Shown: positions 1 to 9,274, counted from the first letter of the stretch. The stretch is 47,190 nt of DNA from a bacterium (GCA_030430075.1 JAUIGN010000066.1:1-47190); one strand, 5' to 3'. Program-made: numbers and translations. Notes: a model not told the origin generated them from the letters alone.

Positions 1-450
1 GTGACCCGTATCCAGGTGCCAGTTGACCCCATCCTTGAGGCCGACTTCGTCCCCGTTGGTGGCGTTGCCGTCGAAGTCGCCGGCGACCGGCAGACCGTTG
101 ATTGCGAACGGATCGGCGACCACCAGGTTCGGCACGCCGTTGTTGTCCGTATCGACCAGCCAGCGGAACGCGCCGGCCACGCGCCCGTAGGCAGCCAGCT
201 TGTCGAAGCCGTCGGCGGTCGCGGCCGCGTTCTCGGCGAAGTTGCCTGCGAAGACGTTGTCGCTGGTGAAGCCGAGCACATACGTGATGTCCTCGTTGGT
301 GTCGTCATTGTCCTTGTTTTCCGGGTCGGCAGTGAAGTTGCCGTTGGTGTCGACATACACGCTGCCCGCCGCCCAGACCCCCAATTCCGCTCGGCTATCC
401 ACCGTGAACCGGGCTACAAAGTCGCCGCCCGCAACCCCGTCGCCCGATGG
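1..450. repeat. Left copy of a ~450-bp terminal inverted repeat (C-terminal protein module)
   Basis: This is the reverse complement of 46741-47190 with about 11 differences in 450 bp. The first 100 bases are identical and only about 6 differences fall in the first 390. Beyond base 450 similarity drops sharply although the proteins remain homologous. The copy encodes residues about 1697-1846 of the left giant protein, starting near the LPSGDGVAGGDF motif. Confidence 0.9.
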
Positions 451-3400
451 CAGGTTCAATATTTCCAGCGGCTGGCTGGCGTTGCTCTCGCCGTCCAGGC
501 GATTGCCGGCCGGATCGCGAATTCCATCGAAGATCGTCAAGGTAAAACGATCGTCCGGCAGCGGCTCGTTGAATTGCAGCTCGATCGTGGCCGTCGGCCG
601 AACGCCGACCACGGGCGGCTCGTTGGTGATGACAATTCCATCAATGGGGATGATTCCGTTGTGGTCACCAACCAGGAGATAGTGTCCGGGGTTCCCGGCA
701 ATCAACGGATCGAGGGCGGGGTAGAGATCGCCCGGTTCGCGCGGCGGCTCGTCCCGCACGGTGACCGTCAAACTGGTAATCGGCGGCGTCGGTCCGCTCT
801 CCGAGGGCTTGGGATCAAACAGGTCGTAGTTAATTCCCGTCACTTCCACATCCTCGACCTGCGGGCCTGCGAGATCGGTTTCCGTCAGGCTGACGTCATA
901 CGTGTTGATGGCGCTGCTGGACGTGGAAGCGAGCGGCGCTCCTTTGACACGCAACAAGTAGGTCGTATCGGCCGCCGCGCTGAAGGCGACGGATTCACCC
1001 TCGCTGAAGGAAGTCCCGGTGGCAATCACGGTTCCGTCCGCCTCGTAGACGGCGATGTCCAGGTTGCCGTTACCCGGCAGTCCGGCCCGGCCGCTGGCCA
1101 CATTGGCAATCTCTTCAAACAGTACGTCGAATCGGAATGTGCCGATCTTCGCCGAACGGAATTCGTACCAGTCCTCGTCACCCGGTGCTCCCAATGCGTC
1201 CGCTCCGGGGTCGATGTTTGGATCACGGTGCGTCACGAACAGGTCGCTCGCATCCGTCGGAATCAGCCGGTTGTCGTTGAGCTCGAACGGATCCGGCTGG
1301 AAGACGACGATCTGCCCTCCGTTGTCCGCACCTGTTCCGCCCGTGACGGGGTCGACGGGAATGATGTCCAGCCGTTCAATTCCATCGTAGACCACGGGCG
1401 CCGGAGCCCCAAGCGCGTGGGCCGGGCTGACGCTGACCGATCCGGACTGTTCATCGGGCGCCTGCCGGACCAGGATCAGATCGCCGGTTCCGTCATCCTG
1501 TACCAGGAGTCGGTCGCTGGCGTTGGGATCATCGCCGCTCACGTGGACACCGACCACCTGGCTGGGAATCCCGTTGCTGCTTGAGGCGTCGACATACTCG
1601 TCGTCAAAGCCGACCCGGATCAGATCGTCTCCCGAGCGGGCGTCGATCCGGATCTGTTCCACGGTCGGTCGGACAGGCGACTGGCCCGGCATGCCGGAAG
1701 TATTTTGGGCGACGAGCATCGCACCCGCGATGCCGTTGATGGATGAAGTGAACGCATAATTACTGTCCGCCACAGCGGCCGGGTCCACCTGGAAGAAGTC
1801 GATCTCGTCGTCTCCCAGCGTTCCCAGGATGATCACCGTGTCGAATCCGTCGTCCAGGTCGAATCCGTTCCCGCCGCCGGCGAATCCGTTGCTGCCGATA
1901 TTTGGGGTGATCGCCGGATCACCGCCGATCATCGTGTCGTCGCCGGGTCCGCCGCTGAACCCATCGTCCCCGCGCCCGCCAACCAGCAGGTCGTTGCCCG
2001 CATTGCCGAACAGGATGAAGGGCGTATCCTGGGTGACCTGGCGCGCATCGACCGCATCATCCCCGCGGCCTCCAGTCACTTCGACCGTCGCGAAGGTTGT
2101 ACTGCTGGCGTCCGGAACTTCGACGAAGGTCACCGTGTCATGCCCATCGTCGGCATTCACTTCGATGTCCTGGAGGCGGAACGGCAGCGAGTCGAGGGCG
2201 CCAAAGAACTGGTCGTCGCCGGCGCCGGCATCGATCTGCACGATCTGCTTGCCGACAAACGAAATGGGTTCGAAGTTATCGATCGTGACCTGGCCACTGC
2301 TGGCGACCACTTCGAAGGCGTCTCCGTCGCTGGGCGCCGCGGAGAAGCCGCTGGCGAAGATGAAGCGGCGATCGGCGCCGATGTAGTCGGCGACGGTCTG
2401 GGATTCGAACTGCAGCGCGCCCGAGGTGAACCGCACTTGCTGCCCGTTGTAGAAATCATCCTGAGCAGACAGCGAATTGTCGCCTTCAAAAACGGTCGCC
2501 GTGGGACTTGGCGCTCCATCATCGTCAACCGTGCCCGCTGCCAGAATGTGTTCGTTGCCCGTGGCCAGATTGATTGTATTGGCCGACTGCAACAGGCTGG
2601 CGACTCCCGGGACCGAAGTGACCGTGAACCGCAGCGCGCTGACGCTGGTCGTAATCGGTTCCAGCTCTTCAAACCAGATCGTTTGCTCGCCGGCCACAAA
2701 GTCCGAAACGGTGTGGCGGCCGGAGCCGGGCAATTGCCCGACGGCGACCTGTTCGGAATCGAAGACCGTCTCTGCATCGTTCGTGGTGACCGTAACGCGG
2801 TCAAAGCCGCGATTGAATCCAACAAGGGGAGGTCCAAACGAGCAGGCCCCGTCTCCGTCGTAGCGGATGCCGGTCGGAACGGTGATCAGGCCATTGGACG
2901 TGTCGACAATCAGCTCATCGTTGCCGCCCACACCGAAGACGTTAATCTGCTGGAACAGGCCGACCGGCGTCTGGAAATCGGGGACGTCGCTGACGTTGTT
3001 GATAAAGACGTCCAGCAGTGTGGTGTTGTCGGCGTTCCGAACCAGGCGAATCGTGTCGTCCTGATTGATGTGGTCTTCGTCGCCACAAATCGTCAGCACG
3101 CTGGGAGAGAACAGATTGATCGGCGTGTCGACCGACCAGGCCCCGCGGCCGAGCGTTCCCGCGACAAGCAGTCCGTCGACGTCATCAAACGTCATGTCGG
3201 AGACGGGGGCGTTGGGCAGACCGACTCCGTACTCCGTCCAGACCTGGTCGTTGTTGGTCAGCATCCGGTAGACACCGTTGGCTCCGCCGACAAGGACAGC
3301 ATCCACGCCGTTGGGGCCTTTCACCACGTCCACCGTGCGGAGCAGGAAGTCGTCGATGTTGCCGGTGACGTCTTCCCAGGTTCCTCCGGCGTCCACGCTG

Positions 3401-5538
3401 CGGAAGACCTGGTCGGCATCCACGGCGTAAACGATCATCCAGTTCTCGGGATCGACGGCCAGCCCTTGCACGTTGGCGGCTCCGCCCGGCAGGGCCGAGG
3501 TCGGGTTGAGCGGACCGCCGGCGGTGGTGCGGAGGAAGACCTGGTTATTCGAACCGACATAGAGGATTTCCGGATCGTCGACACCATTCAGGCGGCCGCC
3601 GTAGACCGCCGGGATGCCATCGCGATCGCCGCCTCCGGTTGGAGCGTTAATCACCAGCCCCGGCGCGATCTCGGTCAGGTTTTCACCTCGGTCAAACGAT
3701 TCGTAGGTCGAATTGCCGCCCCCCAGGATGAGACGATTCGGGGCGACCCGGTTGGTGATCATCGGCGTGGCAAACTGGTTGGTGATCGCGGCACCCCCGC
3801 CACCGACCGTCAAGGCGGGGAACACGGTTGCCCCGACCTGCGTATTGGCCGCGTCGTACACGCTGTAGCGGAAGCTGGTTGTGAAGTTCTGCGAACTCGC
3901 ATAGCGCAACGAGTTGCCACCGCCAATCAGGATGTCGACTGCCGCGTCGCCACCATCGGCCTGGGTCACGCTGTCCCAGGTTAAGGACCCGGTCCCGGTC
4001 TGCTGCGGCGTTCCCGTGTCCTGGGCGCCGCCGAAAATGATGTCGGAATTCGAGTCATACGCAATGTCGTGGAATTCGGTGTTCTGCAGGTTCCCATTCA
4101 GGGAAAACCAATCTCCGGTGTTGTCCGTGGGGCTCGTGCGGCGGTAGATCCCGCCGTCGTCACCTTCGATCAGGTTGCCGTTGGCGTCAAAGACCATCTC
4201 GCGCGAGTCGGCGTGCGGGGAACTGTTGCTGGGTGTCCCGCCGTTGACGAAGCCCATGTTCTGGACATTCGTCAGGTGCTCCCATTGCGGGGAGAGAACG
4301 TTGGTGGTCGAGCCGGGATCGACCGGCGCAATCGTGGTATCGCCACGAAACAGGCGGCCGGTGAAGTTGGTGGAACCGATGGCATTTGGAAACGGCGAGT
4401 CTTGCCGGTCGCCGCCCACGTAGACCGTGTTCGGATTATTGGGGTCTGCCAGGATGGAAAAGTGAATGGCCCCTTGCCCACCCGGCTTGGAGCGGGGACT
4501 GAGGCCTTCGAAATCACCGTTGCTCTCCTGCGTGATCGGCATGTCCATCTCGACCCAGGTCGGCATCGCCGAGGTGGGGTCGTCCGTGTAGCCCAGGTAG
4601 GCGGGCTGCCCGTTGACAATCACGCCGACATACAGCCGGCCATTGGAAGCGACCGACATTTCCGCATTGTTGTTCCCGCCACCGGTAAAGGCGGCGGTCA
4701 CCGTGGCGTCGTTCGACGAGACATCGTCCCAGGACATTCCCATGTCGTCCGATCGAAACAGGCCGACGCCCTGCACGGACACATAGAGCCGATTGGGATC
4801 GGTCGGATCACCGACCAGGTCGAATGCCGATCCGGCCGACAGTCCGGCGCTGGTCGGCACTTGGGTGAACGTTTCGCCTCGATCATCGCTGCGATAGACG
4901 CCTCCACCCGTGCCGCCACCGAAGTTGTTGGACGCCACCACGATCTCGTCACCGCGCATCGCCACGCCGACAATATTGCGGCCCGCCAGGTCATCCTGGC
5001 CGAGCTGGCTCCAGGTTGTTCCCCCGTCGGACGTCAGCAGCAAGCCTGTCAACGCGCCACCGATTCTGGACCAACTGCTGGTGTGGCCGATCCCCACCAG
5101 GATCGTCTGGTTCGTGGCGTCCGTAATGTCGTATTCCATCGCCCCCGTGGACAGCGAGGGGAATTGATCCGTCAACGGAGTCCACGTCGGGCTCGCCGAG
5201 GTCGCATCACCGGTACGCCAGATGCCACCGTTGGTCGCACCCAGGTATAGGATGTCGGCGTCCCCTGGATCGGCCAACAGCGTATGCACCGCACCGACCA
5301 CCGCGTTCTGGCCGGCACCGGTCGAGGGAATATTCTCGACCTGCCCGTTGATGGTCGGCGAGGGACCCTGGGGTCCCCAAAAATCGAGCCCTTCAGCGAG
5401 CACCGCCAGGAGCCGGCGATCTTCCAAGGGTTCGAAGAACAGTGACCTGGAAAGTGTTGCCGCTCGCTCGCTACGCCGAACCGATCGGCTTGCTGCCCGT
5501 CTGCGATGAGGTTGTCGCCCGGTATTGCGCAAGTACAT
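1..5538 (-). CDS. Giant exported BNR/beta-propeller protein with RTX-like and PPC modules (C-terminus cut by window edge)
   Basis: At least 1846 residues; no stop is reached before the window edge. The ATG at 5538 follows GAGAGGG by about 8 nt, and an in-frame stop lies 30 nt upstream, which fixes the start. Residues 1-45 form an Arg-rich leader ending PLEDRRLLA (37-45), the planctomycete extracellular-protein signature. Residues about 60-800 hold Asp-box/BNR repeats (SDGGTTW, YRSDDRGETF, FRSDDMGMSW, FRSVDAGGTW), as in sortilin/sialidase-type propellers. Residues about 1175-1205 contain GNAGNDLLVGG and GGPGDD, RTX-like calcium-binding nonapeptides. A PPC-like domain (GDEDWYEF, about 1453) and an Ig-like region (PLPDDRFTL) follow. 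Residues 1697-1846 form a module almost identical to the end of the protein at 40069-47190. Probably a surface or secreted adhesin-like protein; substrate unknown. Domain reading is firm, role is inference. Confidence 0.85.
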   Translation of the reverse strand, partial: MYLRNTGRQPHRRRAASRSVRRSERAATLSRSLFFEPLEDRRLLAVLAEGLDFWGPQGPSPTINGQVENIPSTGAGQNAVVGAVHTLLADPGDADILYLGATNGGIWRTGDATSASPTWTPLTDQFPSLSTGAMEYDITDATNQTILVGIGHTSSWSRIGGALTGLLLTSDGGTTWSQLGQDDLAGRNIVGVAMRGDEIVVASNNFGGGTGGGVYRSDDRGETFTQVPTSAGLSAGSAFDLVGDPTDPNRLYVSVQGVGLFRSDDMGMSWDDVSSNDATVTAAFTGGGNNNAEMSVASNGRLYVGVIVNGQPAYLGYTDDPTSAMPTWVEMDMPITQESNGDFEGLSPRSKPGGQGAIHFSILADPNNPNTVYVGGDRQDSPFPNAIGSTNFTGRLFRGDTTIAPVDPGSTTNVLSPQWEHLTNVQNMGFVNGGTPSNSSPHADSREMVFDANGNLIEGDDGGIYRRTSPTDNTGDWFSLNGNLQNTEFHDIAYDSNSDIIFGGAQDTGTPQQTGTGSLTWDSVTQADGGDAAVDILIGGGNSLRYASSQNFTTSFRYSVYDAANTQVGATVFPALTVGGGGAAITNQFATPMITNRVAPNRLILGGGNSTYESFDRGENLTEIAPGLVINAPTGGGDRDGIPAVYGGRLNGVDDPEILYVGSNNQVFLRTTAGGPLNPTSALPGGAANVQGLAVDPENWMIVYAVDADQVFRSVDAGGTWEDVTGNIDDFLLRTVDVVKGPNGVDAVLVGGANGVYRMLTNNDQVWTEYGVGLPNAPVSDMTFDDVDGLLVAGTLGRGAWSVDTPINLFSPSVLTICGDEDHINQDDTIRLVRNADNTTLLDVFINNVSDVPDFQTPVGLFQQINVFGVGGNDELIVDTSNGLITVPTGIRYDGDGACSFGPPLVGFNRGFDRVTVTTNDAETVFDSEQVAVGQLPGSGRHTVSDFVAGEQTIWFEELEPITTSVSALRFTVTSVPGVASLLQSANTINLATGNEHILAAGTVDDDGAPSPTATVFEGDNSLSAQDDFYNGQQVRFTSGALQFESQTVADYIGADRRFIFASGFSAAPSDGDAFEVVASSGQVTIDNFEPISFVGKQIVQIDAGAGDDQFFGALDSLPFRLQDIEVNADDGHDTVTFVEVPDASSTTFATVEVTGGRGDDAVDARQVTQDTPFILFGNAGNDLLVGGRGDDGFSGGPGDDTMIGGDPAITPNIGSNGFAGGGNGFDLDDGFDTVIILGTLGDDEIDFFQVDPAAVADSNYAFTSSINGIAGAMLVAQNTSGMPGQSPVRPTVEQIRIDARSGDDLIRVGFDDEYVDASSSNGIPSQVVGVHVSGDDPNASDRLLVQDDGTGDLILVRQAPDEQSGSVSVSPAHALGAPAPVVYDGIERLDIIPVDPVTGGTGADNGGQIVVFQPDPFELNDNRLIPTDASDLFVTHRDPNIDPGADALGAPGDEDWYEFRSAKIGTFRFDVLFEEIANVASGRAGLPGNGNLDIAVYEADGTVIATGTSFSEGESVAFSAAADTTYLLRVKGAPLASTSSSAINTYDVSLTETDLAGPQVEDVEVTGINYDLFDPKPSESGPTPPITSLTVTVRDEPPREPGDLYPALDPLIAGNPGHYLLVGDHNGIIPIDGIVITNEPPVVGVRPTATIELQFNEPLPDDRFTLTIFDGIRDPAGNRLDGESNASQPLEILNLPSGDGVAGGDFVARFTVDSRAELGVWAAGSVYVDTNGNFTADPENKDNDDTNEDITYVLGFTSDNVFAGNFAENAAATADGFDKLAAYGRVAGAFRWLVDTDNNGVPNLVVADPFAINGLPVAGDFDGNATNGDEVGLKDGVNWHLDTGH

Positions 5539-5879
5539 TCTGAAACCCTCTCGGATGGCCCGATGTCAGTGGTGGCTGTGGCAGAGAAGGCGAACGGCGC
5601 TGGCATTCTCTGGCGATCAAAGATGGGACGCCAGGATATATCTGCCAGAATACGAAGTCAACAAATCGGATCTGGGCCGGTCGCTGCACCTTGCTTGGTT
5701 CATTGCGTGCCTTTGTCAGCTTCGAAATGCCGAGAGGCCCGACAGGTGATCCTGCCGGGCCTCTCCCGTGTAACATTCCCGATGGAGCTGCTTCCTGGTT
5801 GGCCGCGGCGAGCGGTTTCGCCACGTCGACCAGTTGCGATCCAGGCTGTACTTCGAAGCCGGTCGCTCCGAAGCACTGC
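5539..5879. other. Intergenic region between porin 3' end and giant-gene 5' end
   Basis: 341 bp. It holds the ribosome-binding site of the giant gene near 5545-5552 and a strong hairpin at 5732-5765 that probably terminates the porin transcript. No further gene is seen. Short open frames here lack a plausible start and overlap the hairpin. Confidence 0.6.
5732..5765 (-). terminator. Hairpin terminator downstream of the porin gene
   Basis: GAGAGGCCCGACAGG at 5732-5746, a TGAT loop, and CCTGCCGGGCCTCTC at 5751-5765. The 15-bp stem has one mismatch, which becomes a G-U pair in the minus-strand transcript, so that strand forms the better stem. It lies about 115 nt after the porin stop. There is no clear U-tract, so intrinsic termination is likely but not certain. 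Confidence 0.6.
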
Positions 5880-7208
5880 CTAGAAGCGATACTCCGCTCG
5901 AGCCGTCAATCCATCGAACGACATGCGATCCTCAAGTCCCACGAAGTTGTTGGTACGGACAGATTCGATCCAGCTATCGGTGTTCACCGTATTCAACCAG
6001 GTGCTGAACACGTACCCGGTCGTCAACCGATAGTGGCCGCACGGGCTTTGCCAGCCAACACCCATTTCCAGGTCCAGCATGGTGACCACGCGACCGGCCC
6101 GCCAGGCCGTATCGACGATGCTCGGGTCTGCCGTGCTGTAGTGATCGTAGTCTGCTTGAAACTCACCGCCCACGAAGCTGACGAACGCTTTTCCGTAGCA
6201 CAGCAAGCCGTGGTGGCCCGAGTGGCGTTCGCCGTCCAGGCCGAGCCGGATGCCGGCCCCGTTGAAGTCGAGATCGGTGACGACCGTCTCCGTGGTGCCC
6301 GTCAGGGCGTAGTCGACTTGCAGGTCCTGTTCGAGATTCGCGAAGCGGGCACCGACCGAATAGTTGACCGCGAAGCAGTCGCCGGCGAACAAGAGGGCCC
6401 GATAGTCGACGTCAACCAGTTGGAAGTCGATGTCGTAGTTGGCGGCGGCAGAGAGGAAATCCGATCCCGCGTTCGTCGTCGCAGGGTGCAGCAAGAGGGC
6501 CCGGAGTGCAGGGGTCGGGTCCGTCTCGACGAAGTTGTACGTGCTGCTCTCGAACTGCGTGAAGGTCGCCACCAGGCTGGTGCACTCGTCCAGGCAGTGG
6601 CTCAACCCGGCCCGAAAACCGGTTGCGTAGTCTTGATCGGCAACACCCACGGGACCGATCGGAATGTCTCCGTCGACGGGCAGGGCGAAGGCGACCTCCG
6701 AGTCGCGGGGACGAAGGAAGAGGAACTCGCCGAAGACGCCCGAGCGATGGGCCCAGGCCGGCGGGCAACAGCACTTGCCCTTGCAGTCCGCAGGACACTT
6801 GCCATCGGTCTGGTAAGCCGTGCCGCCGTGACTGGCGGTCTGCCAAAGCGAGTCGGTCGGCGCCGTAAACTCGGCCACGGCTTGTCGAGCGGGCGTGGCT
6901 GTCGGCATGGTGGCGGCGATGGCACCGCTTCCCACCGGTTGCGAAGCCGGCAGGCGGGCCGGCGGTGCCAGGTCTGCCTGACTTGGCGCCAGCGGCACGG
7001 CGTCCGCGAATTCCACCAGGGCGACCGGCATCACGTCATACCCGGGCAGCGGCTTCACCGGTTGGCCGAAGTTCCCGGAGGAAGCCACGAAAGGTTGGGG
7101 CGCCGCGGGGCCGTGCCCCGACGTCGTCGGAAACTGTTGAGCATTCGATTGTGGGCAAGCAACCAGTGCAACCAGTGCACAAGTTACTATGAGAGCATCC
7201 ATTCTCAT
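5880..7208 (-). CDS. Lpg1974-family pore-forming outer-membrane protein
   Basis: 442 residues. I chose the ATG at 7208 because GGAG lies 9 nt upstream and the product opens with a good signal peptide (MRMDALIVTCALVALVACPQ); an in-frame ATG at 7223 has no Shine-Dalgarno site. The signal contains both an AQ-type cleavage site and a lipobox-like LVAC at 15-18. A Pro/Ala-rich linker (30-135) leads to a cysteine cluster (C138, C142, C146-C148), then a beta-barrel beginning near GVFGEFLFLRPRD (158-170) and ending in alternating strands with terminal AEYRF, the aromatic C-terminus typical of outer-membrane proteins. Family (Legionella major OMP type, expanded in planctomycetes) is recognised from barrel motifs. 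Role: outer-membrane pore, solute unknown. A hairpin at 5732-5765 follows it. Confidence 0.8.
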   Translation of the reverse strand: MRMDALIVTCALVALVACPQSNAQQFPTTSGHGPAAPQPFVASSGNFGQPVKPLPGYDVMPVALVEFADAVPLAPSQADLAPPARLPASQPVGSGAIAATMPTATPARQAVAEFTAPTDSLWQTASHGGTAYQTDGKCPADCKGKCCCPPAWAHRSGVFGEFLFLRPRDSEVAFALPVDGDIPIGPVGVADQDYATGFRAGLSHCLDECTSLVATFTQFESSTYNFVETDPTPALRALLLHPATTNAGSDFLSAAANYDIDFQLVDVDYRALLFAGDCFAVNYSVGARFANLEQDLQVDYALTGTTETVVTDLDFNGAGIRLGLDGERHSGHHGLLCYGKAFVSFVGGEFQADYDHYSTADPSIVDTAWRAGRVVTMLDLEMGVGWQSPCGHYRLTTGYVFSTWLNTVNTDSWIESVRTNNFVGLEDRMSFDGLTARAEYRF

Positions 7209-7217
7209 CGCTTGAAT

Positions 7218-7221
7218 CTCC
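7218..7221 (-). promoter_or_regulatory. Ribosome-binding site deciding the porin start
   Basis: GGAG on the minus strand, 9 nt before the ATG at 7208. It overlaps the alternative upstream ATG at 7223, which has no such site. Confidence 0.6.
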
Positions 7222-7612
7222 ATTGATTGGGGTCGTTACCCTTTTCGTATCGACGGTCGTTATCGGTGTGAACAGGATTCCAGGATCACACGGGACGACC
7301 GGTGCAACCGGGGCGTGCGCTAGAATCCGCACCAAGCGGACATCCGGCAAACTTTATCAGTGCCGTCGGGCCCGCGGCCGCTGCGGCCAGCTCGGCAAAG
7401 ACCGCCTGCGAGCGGACTTGGAACCTGCGACCGGAGCCACCGTTCCGCGCGGGCCGGGCCGTTGCCGGCCGGTCGGAGTCGTCGCGGCAAAACGACGGCA
7501 GATCAAGCGGCGCGGCCGGCTCCGGAGAGATTCCACTCGCTCCCGGGGACACGCCGACCGAAAGATCGGGTAAACTCAGGACCCGCTGAACAACTTCAGG
7601 GCGATGCATATC

Positions 7613-7617
7613 AGGAG
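7613..7617 (+). promoter_or_regulatory. Ribosome-binding site deciding the DUF1080-esterase start
   Basis: AGGAG lies 7 nt before the ATG at 7625 and downstream of the alternative ATG at 7604, so it supports the shorter protein. Confidence 0.65.
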
Positions 7618-7624
7618 CCACTTC

Positions 7625-9274
7625 ATGAATCCCGCCACGCGCCACCCGGTCTTTCTCTGGGTCAACCTCTTGGTCGCCATCCTCCTTCTGGGTCCGGTTC
7701 GGGGCCCATCGAGATCCATCCATGCAGCCGATCCTGAGCCGCCGAAAGGCTTCCGAGCCATCTTTAATGGCCAGGATCTGACCGGCTGGTACGGGTTGAA
7801 TCCACATTCCGTGGCGAAGCTGGAGGGTGAAAAAAAGGAAGCCAACCTGGCTCGGCAGCGGAGCGAGTTTCCGCAGCACTGGACCGTTGAGAACGGCGAA
7901 TTGGTCAACGACGGGCACGGTCCCTACGCGACAACCGAAGAGGAATTCGGCGACATGGAATTTCATGTCGAGTACAAGACGGTGCCGAAAGCGGATAGCG
8001 GCATCTACCTGCGCGGCACTCCCCAAGTGCAGATCTGGGACTGGAATCAGGTCTTCGATCCCAAACGTCCGACACGGCGTCCGCACCTCGGTTCAGGCGG
8101 ACTGTTCAACAACACACCCGGAACCCTGGGCCGGGATCCTCTCCGCAGAATGGACCGGCCGTTCGGCCAGTGGAATCAGTTTCGCATTCGCCAGATCGGC
8201 GCACGAACCTGGGTCTGGCTGAACAACCGGCCCGTGGTCGAGGGGGCAGTGATGGAAAACTACTGGGACCGCTCGCAGCCGCTCCCGGACAAGGGTCCAA
8301 TCATGCTGCAGACCCATGGGGGCGAAATCCGCTGGCGCAATCTGTTCGTGCGCGAGATCAAGGAACGGGAGGCCAAGCAGTACGTGGCCGCCAGGCCGCT
8401 CCTCCCGAATCCGACCCACTATGACGTTGCCTACGGTCCCCATCCGAAGCAACAGATTCACTTCTGGCAAGCTGAGTCGGATCGACCCACGCCGCTCCTG
8501 TTGTTTGTACACGGCGGGGGGTGGATGGGCGGCGGCCGACTGAGCGGACTCGCCGGCATGCTGCCGACGATCTTGGATGCCGGCATCTCCGTGGCCAGTG
8601 TCGAATATCGGTTTATTCCGGAAGCGACGGCGGACGGCGTCGTGCCACCCGTCAAAGGTCCCCTGCACGATGCGGCCCGAGCACTTCAGTTCGTGCGCAG
8701 CAAGGCGTCCGAGTGGAATATCGACAAGGAACGGATCGGTGCTTCCGGAGGCTCTGCCGGTGCCTGCACGAGCTTGTGGCTGGCCTTCCACCCGGACCTG
8801 GCGGATCCGGCCAGCGATGATCCGGTCGCCCGCGAGTCAACTCGGCTGTGGTGCGCCGCCGTCAGCGGCGCGCAAACGACCCTCGATCCCCAGCAGATGC
8901 GTGAATGGACACCCAACAGCCGCTACGGAGGACATGCCTTCGGCTTCCAGGGCGATCCGGAGAAGAAGTTGTCGCAGTTCGACGAGTTCTACGCGGCCCG
9001 TGATTCGATTGCAGAGTGGATTTCCGAGTACTCGCCGTACGCCCTGGTCTCCTCGGACGATCCACCTGTCTACCTTTATTACTCGTCGCCGCCAGGGCTC
9101 GGCAAGCCGCAAAAAGACCCCACCCACACGTCGAATTTCGGGGTCAAGCTGCAAGAACAATGCCGGCAGCAAGGCGTCACCTGCGACCTGGTCTATCCCG
9201 GCGCAGCCGACGTCACGCATGCGTCGACAAGCGACTATCTGATCTGGAAACTCAAGGCCGGTGCGGACGAGTAG
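7625..9274 (+). CDS. Exported DUF1080 (3-keto-disaccharide hydrolase-like) fused to an alpha/beta-hydrolase esterase
   Basis: 549 residues from the ATG at 7625 (AGGAG 7 nt upstream; an in-frame ATG at 7604 is less likely). A signal peptide spans about residues 1-35. Residues about 42-250 are a DUF1080/concanavalin-like fold: GFRAIFNGQDLTGW, a GIYLRGTPQVQIWD strand pair and the closing IRWRNLFVREI. Residues about 285-545 are an esterase: oxyanion HGGGW at H296, nucleophile motif GGSAGA with Ser377 (GASGG just before it is a second possible elbow), an acid probably in SSDDPP (about 480), and His532 in DVTHAS. Such proteins would act on plant or algal glycans or their esters outside the cytoplasm; the substrate is inferred only. 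The divergent neighbour is a porin. It is followed by a repeat-filled spacer. Confidence 0.82.
   Translation: MNPATRHPVFLWVNLLVAILLLGPVRGPSRSIHAADPEPPKGFRAIFNGQDLTGWYGLNPHSVAKLEGEKKEANLARQRSEFPQHWTVENGELVNDGHGPYATTEEEFGDMEFHVEYKTVPKADSGIYLRGTPQVQIWDWNQVFDPKRPTRRPHLGSGGLFNNTPGTLGRDPLRRMDRPFGQWNQFRIRQIGARTWVWLNNRPVVEGAVMENYWDRSQPLPDKGPIMLQTHGGEIRWRNLFVREIKEREAKQYVAARPLLPNPTHYDVAYGPHPKQQIHFWQAESDRPTPLLLFVHGGGWMGGGRLSGLAGMLPTILDAGISVASVEYRFIPEATADGVVPPVKGPLHDAARALQFVRSKASEWNIDKERIGASGGSAGACTSLWLAFHPDLADPASDDPVARESTRLWCAAVSGAQTTLDPQQMREWTPNSRYGGHAFGFQGDPEKKLSQFDEFYAARDSIAEWISEYSPYALVSSDDPPVYLYYSSPPGLGKPQKDPTHTSNFGVKLQEQCRQQGVTCDLVYPGAADVTHASTSDYLIWKLKAGADE

Larger units (their letters stand above)
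7209..7624. other. Divergent promoter region (porin / DUF1080-esterase)
   Basis: 416 bp separating two divergent genes, so it must carry both promoters. I see no convincing -35/-10 pair and no gene. The central part is GC-rich without clear repeats. Confidence 0.5.

Noticed and set aside
2140..3984. Long plus-strand open frames opposite the left giant gene (also 1-1584, 4069-5250)
   Set aside because: Minus strand reads through continuously with BNR and RTX motifs; the plus frames are compositional shadows.
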